Shown: in pieces, positions 32,563 to 41,739 of the stretch
How the letters are laid out: the number at the start of each line of letters is the position of its first letter
Numbering within the stretch: the first letter of the stretch is position 1
Origin: Planctomycetota bacterium
Lineage (GTDB): Bacteria; Planctomycetota; UBA1135
Direction: 5' to 3'
Length of the DNA: 64,000 nucleotides
Assembly: GCA_004295085.1 (NCBI GenBank)
Contig: SHNF01000018.1
Location: forward strand, 124,001-188,000
Translations under genes and position numbers: made by a program
Notes under the pieces: generated by a model
What the model saw: the letters and a program-made list of their open reading frames with translations, nothing else
Database searches by the model: none
Told to the model about the DNA's origin: nothing

Positions 32563-32916
32563 ATGGACATCCCTCTGGACATCCCTCTGGAGATCACATT
32601 TCGCGAGATCCCGCACGACCAGGCAGTGGAAGACGAGATCCGCGAACGCTCCGGCAAGCTTTACCACCTGTACCCGCGCATCCTGTTCTTCCGGTTCGTG
32701 GTTGAAGCGCCGCACCGCAGCCACCACAAGGGCAATCTCTACCACCTGCGGGTCCACCTGGGCGTCCCCGGGGAAGACCTGCACGTGAACCGCGACCCGC
32801 AGGACAACCATGCCCACGAGGACGTGCACATCGCCGTGCGCGACGCGTTCCAGGCCGCGCACCGCCAGCTCCTGGACTACCTGGACCGCCGCCGCGGCTA
32901 CACCAAGTCCCACTAA
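32563..32916 (+). CDS. Short ribosome hibernation factor (HPF/RaiA family)
   Basis: 117 residues. The beta-alpha fold of the family is visible: LEITFREIPHDQAVEDEIRERSGKLYHLYPRILFFRFVVEAPHRSHHKGNLYHLRVHLGVPGEDLHVNRD, then the second helix VHIAVRDAFQAAHRQLLDYL. It lacks the long-form C-terminal dimerisation domain. Such proteins sit in the ribosomal decoding centre in starved cells. The start region contains a 12-bp tandem repeat (GACATCCCTCTG, twice) giving DIPLDIPLE. The next gene, a release-factor-like protein, begins 14 bp later. Confidence 0.88.
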   Translation: MDIPLDIPLEITFREIPHDQAVEDEIRERSGKLYHLYPRILFFRFVVEAPHRSHHKGNLYHLRVHLGVPGEDLHVNRDPQDNHAHEDVHIAVRDAFQAAHRQLLDYLDRRRGYTKSH

Positions 32917-32930
32917 GGCGGTCCAGGCCC

Positions 32931-33383
32931 ATGGCGGAGGATACCTCGGTCTGGTTCTGCATCCTTGACCGCGAACGCGGGCGGCTGCTCGAGGGCCGGT
33001 ACGTGCCGAATGGACGGCTGCACCTGGACGAGCGGGCGCGCCTGGACAATCCATGGACGGAGATGCGGATCGGCGGCGCGATCGTTCCGCGCAAGCGGCA
33101 CAAGGACGGGCTGCGTTTCGCTCGCAACGAGCAGGGGGACAAGGACCTGCGCTTCGGCCGGGAGGCTTGCGCCTGGATCGAGCGCGAACTGGTGGCCCGC
33201 CGCATCGCGCTCCTGCACCTGTTCTGCCCGCCGCATTTCCTTGGAGTGCTGCGGCACACGGGCGGCGGCAAGCTGCTGGCCCGGGTGACGGAGCACGAGG
33301 CGGACCTGGCGCACCTCTCGGCCGGCGAGCTGGCCGCCCACCGCGCGATCGTGCAGGCGATGGAAGCCGCGCTCGAGCGTTGA
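32931..33383 (+). CDS. baeRF / host-attachment family protein
   Basis: 150 residues matching the family named protein required for attachment to host cells, which is a bacterial branch of the eRF1-like (baeRF) superfamily: WFCILDRERGRLLEG, REACAWIERELVARRIALLHLFCPPHFLGVLRHTG and LSAGELAAHRAIVQAM. No GGQ peptide-release motif is present. Comparative work suggests ribosome-related roles. The adjacency to the hibernation factor supports a role on stalled or resting ribosomes rather than attachment. Confidence 0.75.
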   Translation: MAEDTSVWFCILDRERGRLLEGRYVPNGRLHLDERARLDNPWTEMRIGGAIVPRKRHKDGLRFARNEQGDKDLRFGREACAWIERELVARRIALLHLFCPPHFLGVLRHTGGGKLLARVTEHEADLAHLSAGELAAHRAIVQAMEAALER

Positions 33384-33393
33384 GCGCGGGCGG

Positions 33394-34275
33394 CTACTTG
33401 TCCAGGCAGTCGTAGACGGTGCCGAGCCAGGCCGGCGTGTCGATGAACTGCCAGCTCCAGGCGGACCACGGCTCGGGCACGCCGGCGGCGGTCACCTGTT
33501 CCCGGCTCATGCCGTCCCGGATGCGCTGGCGCACCAGCTCCGTGGTTTCCGTCAGCATTCGGTGGTAGCTGCGCAGGTCGTCCAAGGTGGACACCGGGCC
33601 GTGGCCGGGGATGAGCTTGTAGTCCGGCGGAATGGTCTGGAGCAGCGTATCGATGCTGCGGGTGAGGGCTTGCACGTCCCCGCCGCTGTTGCGGTCCACG
33701 AACGGAAAGCGCCCGGAGAAGAACAGGTCGCCCAGGTGAGCGACCTTGGAGCCCGTGAACAGGATGACGCTGTCGCCGTCGGTGTGGCCGGGGAGGAAGC
33801 GCACGCGCACGTCCTCGCCGTTGAAGTGCAAGGTGACGCCGTCGGCGTAGGTGATCACCGGCAGCGCCTCCTTGGGCGCGGCCGGTACCTCCTGCCCGCG
33901 CCGCTGCTGGGGTGCGGCCAGGCGTACGCGCACGTTCTCGTGGGCGAGGATCGCCGCCTGCTTTCCGAAGGCGGCGTTGCCGCCGGTGTGGTCGCCGTGC
34001 CAGTGGGTGTTGATGAGGAAGCGCAGCGGGCCGCCGCCGATCTCGGCCAGCGCCTTGCGGATCTTGTCCGCGAGCGGCGCGAACTGGTCGTCGATCATGA
34101 GCGTGCCGTCGGGCCCGCTGCTGACGCCGATGTTGCCGCCGGCCCCCTCCAGCATGCGCACCGACCCGGCGACGAGGGTGGTGCGGATCTGCACCGCGGA
34201 CAGGTCGTCCTGGGGGACGTCCGCGGCGGCGAAGCCGAGCGCCAGCGCCCCGCATCCAAGGAGTAGCAGCTTCAT
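33394..34275 (-). CDS. Exported metallo-beta-lactamase-fold hydrolase
   Basis: The ATG at 34275 gives 293 residues with a signal peptide (residues 1-18, cut near GFAAA). The metal motif is His91-x-His93-x-Asp95-His96 (NTHWHGDHTGGN), followed by the FLPGHTDGD and IPGHGPV histidines, so a di-zinc site is complete. It resembles class-B-like and quinoprotein-relay MBL proteins of the periplasm; substrate unknown. The last 60 residues are a helical extension. It lies 17 bp downstream of the exported paralogue pair. Confidence 0.85.
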   Translation of the reverse strand: MKLLLLGCGALALGFAAADVPQDDLSAVQIRTTLVAGSVRMLEGAGGNIGVSSGPDGTLMIDDQFAPLADKIRKALAEIGGGPLRFLINTHWHGDHTGGNAAFGKQAAILAHENVRVRLAAPQQRRGQEVPAAPKEALPVITYADGVTLHFNGEDVRVRFLPGHTDGDSVILFTGSKVAHLGDLFFSGRFPFVDRNSGGDVQALTRSIDTLLQTIPPDYKLIPGHGPVSTLDDLRSYHRMLTETTELVRQRIRDGMSREQVTAAGVPEPWSAWSWQFIDTPAWLGTVYDCLDK

Positions 34276-34292
34276 GGGTCTATCCTCCGGGA

Positions 34293-35240
34293 TCACAGCA
34301 CGGTCGTGAGCCAGACGTTGCTGGCGGCGCCGGCCTGCGCGGCCTGGAAGCGCATGGTCCGGCCTTGCGCGGGGAACGGCACGGTCAGGCTCCAGGTGGC
34401 GGTGCCGTTGCCCAGGGCGCGGATGGCGCCGCCGGCCTGAACGGGGCTCTGGATGCCGAGCGTGACGCCGAGTTGCGGCACGTCGGTCAGGCCCAGGCCG
34501 CGCAGGCCGTACGCCAGGAAGGTGAGCGCGCCCGGCTGGGCGCCGGTGACGCTGAACAGGCCCGGCACGCCCGCGCTCAACGGGTTGACGCGCAGCACCA
34601 GCGGCGCGTCGAGGACGCTGGAGGTGGCGCCCAGGGTCCCGTCGATGTGCACGGTGCCGGAGATCCCGGTGATCGGATCCGCAAACGGGAGGTCCATGTC
34701 CAGGTCCAGCTCCAGGACCTGCACGCCACCCTGCGCGTAACTGCGTCCGGCGGTGGCCGTGGCGTTGCTCGCAGCGCCGGCGAGGTTGAACACCGTGGTG
34801 GTGCCCAGGTAACGCAGCACGAGGGTTCCGTGCGTGCACATCATGGTGACGGTGGCCGTGAAGTCCCCGCTGGCGTCGATCGCGAACTGTCCGCTCGAGA
34901 TCATGTTCCACACGCTGTCGGTGATCTCGATCTCGGCCAGCGGCGGCAGGTGCGGGATGGGGTTGGGGATCCGTCCGTACAAGGTCGCGGGGATCGTGAA
35001 CGCGTGGGCGTCCAGGAGCTCACCGGCCGTGAACGGCCCCCCCGGCGGCCCCATCTGCGTCGCGAGCAGTCCGCCGAGCCGGAACTGGTCGTCGGGGTTG
35101 CCCTGGATGGGTCCGATGCTGGTGCCGCCGCCGAACGAAGCCGCGGAGAGCTGCGGCTGCACCACGTAGTCGTAAGGCTGCAGAGTCTGACTGAAAACGG
35201 GGGCGGCCAGCGCGGCAAAAGCCAGGATGTGGGTGGCCAT
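34293..35240 (-). CDS. Exported protein of unknown function, paralogue A
   Basis: 315 residues with a signal peptide (1-17, cut near VFSQ). The body is Gly/Thr/Val-rich and predicted all-beta, with recurring GGxTSIGPIxGNPDDQF and IPNPIPHLPPLAEIEI segments shared with paralogue B next door. The last 80 residues (LTFLAYGLRGLGLTDVPQLGVTLGIQSPVQAGGA and FQAAQAGAASNVWLTTVL) form a conserved tail also found in B. No enzyme motif. The tail may be a secretion or sorting signal of this lineage, an inference from its repeated use. Confidence 0.7.
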   Translation of the reverse strand: MATHILAFAALAAPVFSQTLQPYDYVVQPQLSAASFGGGTSIGPIQGNPDDQFRLGGLLATQMGPPGGPFTAGELLDAHAFTIPATLYGRIPNPIPHLPPLAEIEITDSVWNMISSGQFAIDASGDFTATVTMMCTHGTLVLRYLGTTTVFNLAGAASNATATAGRSYAQGGVQVLELDLDMDLPFADPITGISGTVHIDGTLGATSSVLDAPLVLRVNPLSAGVPGLFSVTGAQPGALTFLAYGLRGLGLTDVPQLGVTLGIQSPVQAGGAIRALGNGTATWSLTVPFPAQGRTMRFQAAQAGAASNVWLTTVL

Positions 35241-35260
35241 GGGCGCAATGGTAGCGCCCG

Positions 35261-35305
35261 GGGTCGGATCCGACCCTCCGGCGGCCGGCAGGTTGGATCC
35301 GACCC
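35261..35305. repeat. REP-like palindromes between paralogue genes
   Basis: GGGTCGGATCCGACCC (35261-35276) is a perfect 16-bp palindrome, and a related GGTTGGATCCGACCC (35291-35305) follows after 14 bp. The GGGTC core is shared with the larger palindrome after the Lhr gene at 46186. Such arrays resemble REP elements moved by RAYT transposases. Confidence 0.45.
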
Positions 35306-35322
35306 CGAACCGCTCCGAACGG

Positions 35323-36285
35323 CTACAGCACCGTGGTCAGCCAGATGTTGCTGGCCTTGCCGAACTGCGCGGCCTGCAGGCGCACGCCCAGGCCGCCGGC
35401 GTTGGACGGAATCGGCAGGTTCCAGATGGTCGTGCCCAGGGCATTGGTGCGCTGGGCGCCGCCGGCCTGCACCGGGTTGCGGATGCCGAGCGTCACGCTG
35501 AGCTGCGCCACGAACGTGTCCCCGAGCCCGGCCACGCTGTACGCCAGGTACGTGAACGTGTTCGGGCTGCCGTCGGTGACTGTGAAGGTGCCGGTCGTGC
35601 TCGCCTGCAGCGTGCCCACGCGCAGGACCAGCGGCTTGCTGGCGCTGTCGGACGCGGCCACGATCCGGCCGTCCAGATTCACGTCCGCGGTGATGCCGCT
35701 GCCCGGGTCGTCGATGTGGAAGGCAGCGTCGATCGGCATGTCCAGGATCGTCTGCGTACCGCTGATGTAGGCGCGGCCCGACACGGGGGTGGGATCGGAC
35801 TGTGTCCCGATCAGCGTCGTGGTGCTGGTGATGCCGAGGTACGTGACTTCCGTGTATCCGTTGGTGGCCGAGAGCGTGACCGTGGCATTGAAGTCGCCGG
35901 TGGACGGGTTCACGCTGAAGGAGGGCGAGGAGGCACGGTACACCGCGTCCACGATGTCGATCGTGGCCAGCGGCGGGAGGAACGGGAACGGATTCGGGAT
36001 CTTGGCCATCAGCGTGCTGGGCACGGTGTACAAGTGGCCGCCGTCGAACTCGCCGGTGGAGAAGCCGCCGCCGGACGGCGTCAGCAGGATGTCCACGATG
36101 CCGTCCACTTCGAAATCGTTCGAAGGATTGCCCAGGATGGGGCCGATGCTGGTGTCACCGCTGAAGCTGAAGTTGGACTGGTTGCGCTGCTCGTCCAGCA
36201 CGTACGGGGTCTGGGCGGAGGCGGCGCCGGCGCACAGCGCGCAGGCTGCGGCGAGCGCGGCCGCATGGGAGGTGAGTCGATTCAT
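35323..36285 (-). CDS. Exported protein of unknown function, paralogue B
   Basis: I use the ATG at 36285, preceded by GGAG at a good distance; an ATG 12 nt upstream is also possible. 320 residues with a signal peptide (1-24, ending GAASAQ). It aligns with paralogue A along its length: SGDTSIGPILGNPSNDF, KIPNPFPFLPPLATIDIVD, FNATVTLSATNGYTEVTYLG, QLSVTLGIRNPVQAGGA and the tail LQAAQFGKASNIWLTTVL. A tandem duplication is the simplest explanation. Function unknown. Confidence 0.7.
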   Translation of the reverse strand: MNRLTSHAAALAAACALCAGAASAQTPYVLDEQRNQSNFSFSGDTSIGPILGNPSNDFEVDGIVDILLTPSGGGFSTGEFDGGHLYTVPSTLMAKIPNPFPFLPPLATIDIVDAVYRASSPSFSVNPSTGDFNATVTLSATNGYTEVTYLGITSTTTLIGTQSDPTPVSGRAYISGTQTILDMPIDAAFHIDDPGSGITADVNLDGRIVAASDSASKPLVLRVGTLQASTTGTFTVTDGSPNTFTYLAYSVAGLGDTFVAQLSVTLGIRNPVQAGGAQRTNALGTTIWNLPIPSNAGGLGVRLQAAQFGKASNIWLTTVL

Positions 36286-36372
36286 GAAATGCTCCATGGA
36301 CAACGATGGGGAATCGGTTGGGACGGGGCACAAGCTACTCCCGTGTCCGCCGGCGCACAAGCGCGCGGCGTC

Positions 36373-36378
36373 TAGACT
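36373..36378 (+). promoter_or_regulatory. -10-like hexamer of the 3-methyladenine glycosylase gene
   Basis: TAGACT ends 9 nt before the ATG, consistent with a leaderless transcript. Confidence 0.3.
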
Positions 36379-36387
36379 CGCCCCGCG

Positions 36388-37005
36388 ATGGACGCACGCG
36401 ACCCGCTGCCGCGCGCCTTCTACCGGCGCGACGCCCTGCGCCTGGCCCGCGCCCTGCTCGGCAAGGTGCTGGTGCACCGCACGCCGGACGGCCTGGCCGC
36501 CGCCCGCCTGGTCGAGGTCGAGGCGTATCGCGGCCCGCGCGATCGCGCCGCGCACAGCGCCGGAGGGCGGCGCACGCCGCGCAACGAGGTGATGTGGGGC
36601 CCGCCCGGCCACCTGTACGTGTACTTCGTGTACGGCATGCACTGGTGCGCCAACGTGGTGGCGGCGGACGCCGGCGTTCCCGAAGCGGTGCTGCTGCGCG
36701 CCGCGGAGCCGCTGGAGGGCCTGGATCTCATGCGCGCGCGGCGCGGCCGGCGCGGCCCCGACGCCGAGCTCCTGCGCGGCCCGGCCAACCTGTGCCGTGC
36801 GCTCGGGATCGGCCGCGCCCACAACGGCGCCGACCTGACCGCCGGGAGCCTGTTCCTGGCCGACGCGCCCGCACCGCCGCGCCACCGGCAGCGGCGCAGC
36901 GCGCGCATCGGCGTGGACTACGCCGGCGCCGACGCCCGGCGGCCGTGGCGCCTGTACCTGGCCGGCTCGCCGGCGGTCTCGGGGCCGCCGGCGTTGCGCG
37001 GCTGA
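36388..37005 (+). CDS. DNA-3-methyladenine glycosylase (AAG/MPG type)
   Basis: 205 residues, normal for bacterial AAG. Motifs: ALRLARALLGKVLV, LVEVEAYRGPRDRAAHSAGGRRTPRNEVMWGPPGHLYVYFVYGMHWCANVV with the catalytic Glu in EVEAY and the intercalating Tyr/His region, AVLLRAAEPLEGL, and LLRGPANLCRALGIG. It removes alkylated purines from DNA and leaves abasic sites. The exonuclease III, SMUG1-like and Lhr genes nearby provide further repair functions. Confidence 0.93.
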   Translation: MDARDPLPRAFYRRDALRLARALLGKVLVHRTPDGLAAARLVEVEAYRGPRDRAAHSAGGRRTPRNEVMWGPPGHLYVYFVYGMHWCANVVAADAGVPEAVLLRAAEPLEGLDLMRARRGRRGPDAELLRGPANLCRALGIGRAHNGADLTAGSLFLADAPAPPRHRQRRSARIGVDYAGADARRPWRLYLAGSPAVSGPPALRG

Positions 37006-37006
37006 G

Positions 37007-38368
37007 TCATTCCTCCTGCTCCTGCTCGTCCCCGATCAGCTCCAGGAACGGCCGGGCGTAGTCGGGGTGGTTGCGCAGGACGTCGAAGTCGTCGTCCGCG
37101 CGCGCGGTCTCCTTGTACTCCTCGTCGGCGGCGATGGCCTGCTGCAGCCAGGCCCAGGCCTGCTCCAGGTGGTTGCCCAGGGCGAACTGCGCCGCCGCCG
37201 CGTACATCGCGCGCGTGCGCTCCGGATCGAAGCGCACGGCCCGCACGTAGGCGCGCGCCGACTCGGCGTGCCGCTGCATCATCTGCAGGGTGACGCCCAT
37301 GTGCAGGTGCGCGGCCGCGTACGCCGGCTCGATGCGGATGGCGCGCGCATAAGAGGCCATGGCCTGCCGGCGGCGCTCCAGCTGGCACAGGGCGATCCCG
37401 CGCTGGACGTGGTATTCCGGCTTCCTCGCGTCCGCCAGGACGGCCTGATCGAACGCCTCCAGGGCCTGCTTGGCCTTGCCCATGGCGCGCAGGCAATTCC
37501 CCTTGAGGGACCAGTACTCGGCCAAGTGCTCCGGCTGCGGCTGGAACTCGAGCAGCAGCTCCAGGGCGTGGTCCGGCTGCTCGCCTTCGTGCGCGAGCAG
37601 GAGCACGCAGCGCCGCAGGATGCCGAAGTTCCGCGGGTGCAGGCGGGCAGCGCGCAGGTAGGCCTGGAGCGCCAGGTGGGGGCGCTTGAGGGCGCGCAGG
37701 ACGTCGCCGCAGATCTCGTGCGAAAGCGCGAGATCCGGGCGCAGCTCCGCCGCGCGGCGCGCCAGCCGCAGCGCTTCCCGGCCGCTTCCGGCCCGGGAGC
37801 GGACCTGCGCCAGCGTGTGGAGAGCGCCCCAGCACTCCGGGTTCAGCTCCAGCGCCCGGTGCAGGCTCTGCTCGGCCTCCAGCTTGCGGTCCAGGCACCA
37901 CAGCTCGAGGCCCAGGAGCTGGTGGGCGTCCGGGGCGTGCGGAACCAGCTCGAGCAGGCGCCCGGCCTGCAGCAAAGCATCGGCGTAGCGCCCGCCCATG
38001 TGCTCCAGGCGCGACAGGTCGTGGACCGAGTTCAGCTGCGCCGGGTAGAGCAGCAAGGCGCGCAGGGAGCACCGGCGCGCCTCCTGGCCCTCTCCCATCC
38101 AGGTCCAGGCTTCGGCCGCCACCTGCCAGCCGGCGGCGGTGTCCGGCGGCAGCGGTTGCAACTCCAGCAGCCGGCTGCGCAGCTCCTGCTCGACCCGCGG
38201 CTGCGGGTCGAACTGGCTGAACCAGAGGCGTTCCCTTGGCGGCAGCAGGTCCACGACCTGCAGCAGGGTCATGAGGGCCGGCTCGCGGCGCAAGGCTTCC
38301 GCCTCCGGCAGGGCACGCAGCTCCTGCAGGTAACGGCGTTCACGGGGGTCGTAGACGAGAGCTTCCAT
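37007..38368 (-). CDS. Tetratricopeptide repeat protein
   Basis: 453 residues made almost wholly of about ten 34-residue TPR units between residues 70 and 440 (for example HDLSRLEHMGGRYADALLQAGRLLELVP, EYHVQRGIALCQLERRRQAMASYARAIRIEP, AAAHLHMGVTLQMMQRHAESARAYVRAVRFDP). The N-terminal 70 residues are helical and unlike TPR. No signal peptide or membrane segment, so a cytoplasmic scaffold. It ends in a DEQEQEE acidic tail. Partner unknown; it is convergent with the alkyladenine glycosylase gene. Confidence 0.85.
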   Translation of the reverse strand: MEALVYDPRERRYLQELRALPEAEALRREPALMTLLQVVDLLPPRERLWFSQFDPQPRVEQELRSRLLELQPLPPDTAAGWQVAAEAWTWMGEGQEARRCSLRALLLYPAQLNSVHDLSRLEHMGGRYADALLQAGRLLELVPHAPDAHQLLGLELWCLDRKLEAEQSLHRALELNPECWGALHTLAQVRSRAGSGREALRLARRAAELRPDLALSHEICGDVLRALKRPHLALQAYLRAARLHPRNFGILRRCVLLLAHEGEQPDHALELLLEFQPQPEHLAEYWSLKGNCLRAMGKAKQALEAFDQAVLADARKPEYHVQRGIALCQLERRRQAMASYARAIRIEPAYAAAHLHMGVTLQMMQRHAESARAYVRAVRFDPERTRAMYAAAAQFALGNHLEQAWAWLQQAIAADEEYKETARADDDFDVLRNHPDYARPFLELIGDEQEQEE

Positions 38369-38694
38369 CCGAGTCGGGATTCCGGGTTCCGGAAAGGTCC
38401 GGGCGCGGGACTGAAACCGGGTGGCGCGGCGCCGGCCAAGGCGCAGCGCGAACTTCTGGGGGCCGGATAGGCCGGTGGAGGCCGAACGAGGCCGGTGAAA
38501 AGCCGGCCCTTGTGGCTACGAAATGCCTAGCGGCCTGGACTGGCCGCGACTGTCCCCGGATTCCTGAGCTCGGTACGCATGTTGGCCCTCTTTCTGTGCC
38601 TGACTGGCTCTTGTGCAGCCGGTACGACGGCGCCAGTGGCGCTCATGTTCCGGCCATCCTCCGCCCACAGCCAGTGGCGCCCGGACCGCCTGGC
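38369..38694. other. Gene-free interval
   Basis: About 325 bp between the TPR start and the exonuclease III stop. It contains repeated GGCCGG/GCCGGC units and short frames without family resemblance. I see no RNA gene, promoter of note or mobile element. Confidence 0.5.
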
Positions 38695-39486
38695 CTAACG
38701 ACTTTCCGCCAGCCGGTGGTCGTACTCCACGATGAGCGGGGCGTGATCGGAGAAGCGCTTGCGCTTGTAGACCCGCGCCCCTTGCGCCCTGGCCGCGATG
38801 CCGGGCGTTGCCACGTGATAGTCAATGCGCCAGCCCACGTTCTTCTCCCAGGCCCGGCCGCGGTTGCTCCACCACGTATAAGCCTCGCCGCCGTGCTCCG
38901 GGTACAGGCGCCGGTAGGTGTCCACCCAGCCGGTGTCGCCGAACACCCGGTCCAGCCAGGCCCGCTCCTCGGGCAGGAAGCCGGAGTACTTCTGGTTGGC
39001 GCGCCAGTTCCTCAGGTCGATCGGCCTGTGCGCGATGTTCCAGTCGCCGCACAGCAGATACTCGCGCCCTTCGCGCGCCTTGGAGCGCAGCACGGGCAGC
39101 AGGTAGTCCATGAACCGGAACTTCCACGCCAGGCGCTCCGGGCCGCTGGTCCCGGACGGCACGTACAAGGAGACGATGCTGAGGTCGCCGAAGTCGGCCT
39201 GCAGGTAGCGGCCCTCGGCGTCGGCGTCGCCCCAGCCGAGCCCGGTCACGACGCGGTCCGGCTCGCGGCGCGCGTACACCGCCACCCCGGCGTAGCCGCG
39301 CCTCCGCGAGCAGTGGAAGAAGCCGCGGAACCGCCCGGGACGCTGCATCCGCGGCGTGAGCTGGTCCTCGCAGATCTTGATCTCCTGCAGGCACACCACG
39401 TCCGCGTCCTGGCGCGGCAGCCAGTCGAAGAAGCCACGGCGCTCGGCCGAGCGCAGGCCGTTGACGTTGAGCGTGATGACGCGCAT
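38695..39486 (-). CDS. xthA: Exodeoxyribonuclease III (AP endonuclease)
   Basis: The ATG at 39486 gives 263 residues starting MRVITLNVNGLRSAERRGFFDWL. Motifs of the EEP nuclease fold: DVVCLQEIKICED (metal Glu), YAGVAVYARREP, LLCGDWNIAHRPIDLRNW (Asp and Asn), TWWSNRGRAWEKNVGWRIDYH and the catalytic His near FSDHAPLIVEYD. It nicks DNA at abasic sites made by the two glycosylases encoded nearby. It is divergent from a small zinc-ribbon gene, sharing a 28-36 bp promoter gap. Confidence 0.94.
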   Translation of the reverse strand: MRVITLNVNGLRSAERRGFFDWLPRQDADVVCLQEIKICEDQLTPRMQRPGRFRGFFHCSRRRGYAGVAVYARREPDRVVTGLGWGDADAEGRYLQADFGDLSIVSLYVPSGTSGPERLAWKFRFMDYLLPVLRSKAREGREYLLCGDWNIAHRPIDLRNWRANQKYSGFLPEERAWLDRVFGDTGWVDTYRRLYPEHGGEAYTWWSNRGRAWEKNVGWRIDYHVATPGIAARAQGARVYKRKRFSDHAPLIVEYDHRLAESR

Positions 39487-39509
39487 GGAAGACTTGCGGG
39501 CAGGCGGCG

Positions 39510-39515
39510 TATTAT
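39510..39515 (+). promoter_or_regulatory. -10-like hexamer of the zinc-ribbon gene
   Basis: TATTAT ends 7 nt before the ATG at 39523. The reverse strand reads CATAAT at about the same place and could serve xthA. Confidence 0.3.
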
Positions 39516-39522
39516 GCGTCGT

Positions 39523-39765
39523 ATGCCCGGGGAGACGGTTCAAGACCCCTGCCAGAACTGCGGCGCGTCCCTGCCGCGCCCCAGCGGCTCGGCCTGCCAC
39601 GCCGACCCCTGCCCCTCCTGCGGCCATCCGCGCCCGCTGGGCGACTGCTCCGACCTGACTGTGGGTCCGCCAGCACTGAGCAGGGCGGGCGCAACGGCGA
39701 AACGCGCTCTTTCACTTTCAAGTGTTCACGGGCGTGCCCAAAGCAAAGGCAGCAGTGGCACCTAG
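39523..39765 (+). CDS. Small putative zinc-ribbon protein
   Basis: 80 residues from the ATG at 39523 (another ATG lies 9 nt upstream). The first half, DPCQNCGASLPRPSG and DPCPSCGHPRPLGDCSDL, contains two CxxC pairs plus further Cys, a typical small zinc-ribbon arrangement. The second half is low in complexity and unlike any family I know, so the protein may be shorter or the 3' part degraded. No function can be assigned. Confidence 0.4.
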   Translation: MPGETVQDPCQNCGASLPRPSGSACHADPCPSCGHPRPLGDCSDLTVGPPALSRAGATAKRALSLSSVHGRAQSKGSSGT

Positions 39766-40100
39766 TCCGGCACCGTCCCCGGCGTACGCTGATGAGGTGC
39801 GTGGTCGCTTCCACGCGGCCGCGTGCTCAGCCGTGGCGGCGGCGGTGGACGGCGTCGAGGGCCAGGGTGCACGGCGGCGTGCAGAGCGCCGGACGATCCT
39901 GAGAACCTCGCGTGCCATCGGCCTCATCAACATCACCCGCTGCAAGCGGCCGAAACCGACTGCCAAACCGGAATGAGTTTCGTGTACGCGACAGTATCGG
40001 TCCAAGCCGCTCAGAGGTCCGCAGGGCGGCAGTCAGGAGGAGTGACGTCTGACTCTGCAGGCACGGTGATTGCCACCGGCCCGTGGAATCCGAGCCGTAC
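39766..40100. other. Gene-free interval
   Basis: About 335 bp. An 84-codon frame (39722-39976) has no family resemblance and a poor start. No RNA gene or repeat was recognised. Confidence 0.5.
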
Positions 40101-40889
40101 TCAGGGTTGCTGTGGCCGCGGCTTCGGAGTCCGGCATTCCAGGCGCCATGCCAGGACGGCGCTGAGCGCGGTGGCGGCGAGGGCGGCAGCCGCCACGCTG
40201 GCCGGCGCGCGCAGGACGCTCCAGGCCTGGCCCTGCGTCAGGCCAAAGGTCAGGCGGATCAGGGCCGCCACGAGCAGCAGCCAGCCCAGGGCATGGAACA
40301 GGACCGGCAGCCAGGGCGCGCCGCCGTAGGCGCGAGCCAGGGCCGCGGGTCGCGCGAACGCCAACGCCGGAGCCAGGAGCAGCAGGCCCGCCGCGGCCGC
40401 CAGCATCGTGTTGCCCGGCGCGAGCCCGAACAGGCCGGCACACAGCGCCAGGGCCGCGAAGTACGGCAGGCAGGGCAGCAGGAGCAGGCCCAGGCGGTCA
40501 AGTCCGGCGCGCCAGCCGCGCAGCAGCAGGCTGAGCAGGGCCGCGGGCAGCACGCAGCCCGGGAGCAGGAGCAGATCTCCGGCGCGGGACACGAGTGTGG
40601 TGGAGACCACGGGCAGGACGGATGCCAGGACCAGAAGCATCGCGAGGAAGATGGTCAGCAGCCCCAGGCACTGGCCGATCGGTTCGCGCAGGGCCGGGCT
40701 GCGCAAGGCCAGGAACTGGATCATGGCGAGGGCGAGCAGGCCCAGCCACAGGTTTGTCTGCCCCAGGGAGCCGGTTTCCGGTTGGGTCCGGAGCGCCCAG
40801 TAGCTCAAGCTCCAGCTCGCGGGCAGCACGAAGCCAAGCAGCAGGGACAGCACGGCGGCGGCCAGCGTGCGCAGGACGGACCGCCACAT
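40101..40889 (-). CDS. Polytopic membrane protein of unknown function
   Basis: 262 residues, Leu/Ala-rich, with about seven predicted membrane segments (for example TLAAAVLSLLLGFVLPASWS, LWLGLLALAMIQFLAL, LGLLTIFLAMLLVLASVLPV, LGLLLLPCLPYFAALALCAG). No conserved charged motif or domain name is recognised. It is followed by the SMUG1-like gene upstream on the same strand (5-bp gap), so the two are probably co-transcribed, but a functional link is not apparent. Confidence 0.65.
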   Translation of the reverse strand: MWRSVLRTLAAAVLSLLLGFVLPASWSLSYWALRTQPETGSLGQTNLWLGLLALAMIQFLALRSPALREPIGQCLGLLTIFLAMLLVLASVLPVVSTTLVSRAGDLLLLPGCVLPAALLSLLLRGWRAGLDRLGLLLLPCLPYFAALALCAGLFGLAPGNTMLAAAAGLLLLAPALAFARPAALARAYGGAPWLPVLFHALGWLLLVAALIRLTFGLTQGQAWSVLRAPASVAAAALAATALSAVLAWRLECRTPKPRPQQP

Positions 40890-40894
40890 CCCCG

Positions 40895-41626
<732 letters not shown>

Positions 41627-41632
41627 GGCCAG

Positions 41633-41638
41633 GAGTAT
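41633..41638 (-). promoter_or_regulatory. -10 hexamer of the SMUG1-like gene
   Basis: TATACT ends 6 nt before the start codon, so the mRNA should be leaderless. Confidence 0.45.
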
Positions 41639-41724
41639 AGAAGTCAGGGAAGTCAGGCAAGCTTGCGCATCCTGTGCCCGATTGGCACCTGGTGCCATGG
41701 TTCCGGATCCGGCCGGTGGCCGGC

Positions 41725-41730
41725 TATCAT
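41725..41730 (+). promoter_or_regulatory. -10 hexamer of the HD-domain/Lhr operon
   Basis: TATCAT ends 9 nt before the ATG at 41740, again predicting a leaderless or nearly leaderless mRNA. Confidence 0.4.
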
Positions 41731-41739
41731 CGTCGCGGA

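Noticed and set aside
39722..39976. 84-codon frame after the zinc-ribbon gene
   Set aside because: No family resemblance, no ribosome binding site, biased composition, overlaps the preceding frame.
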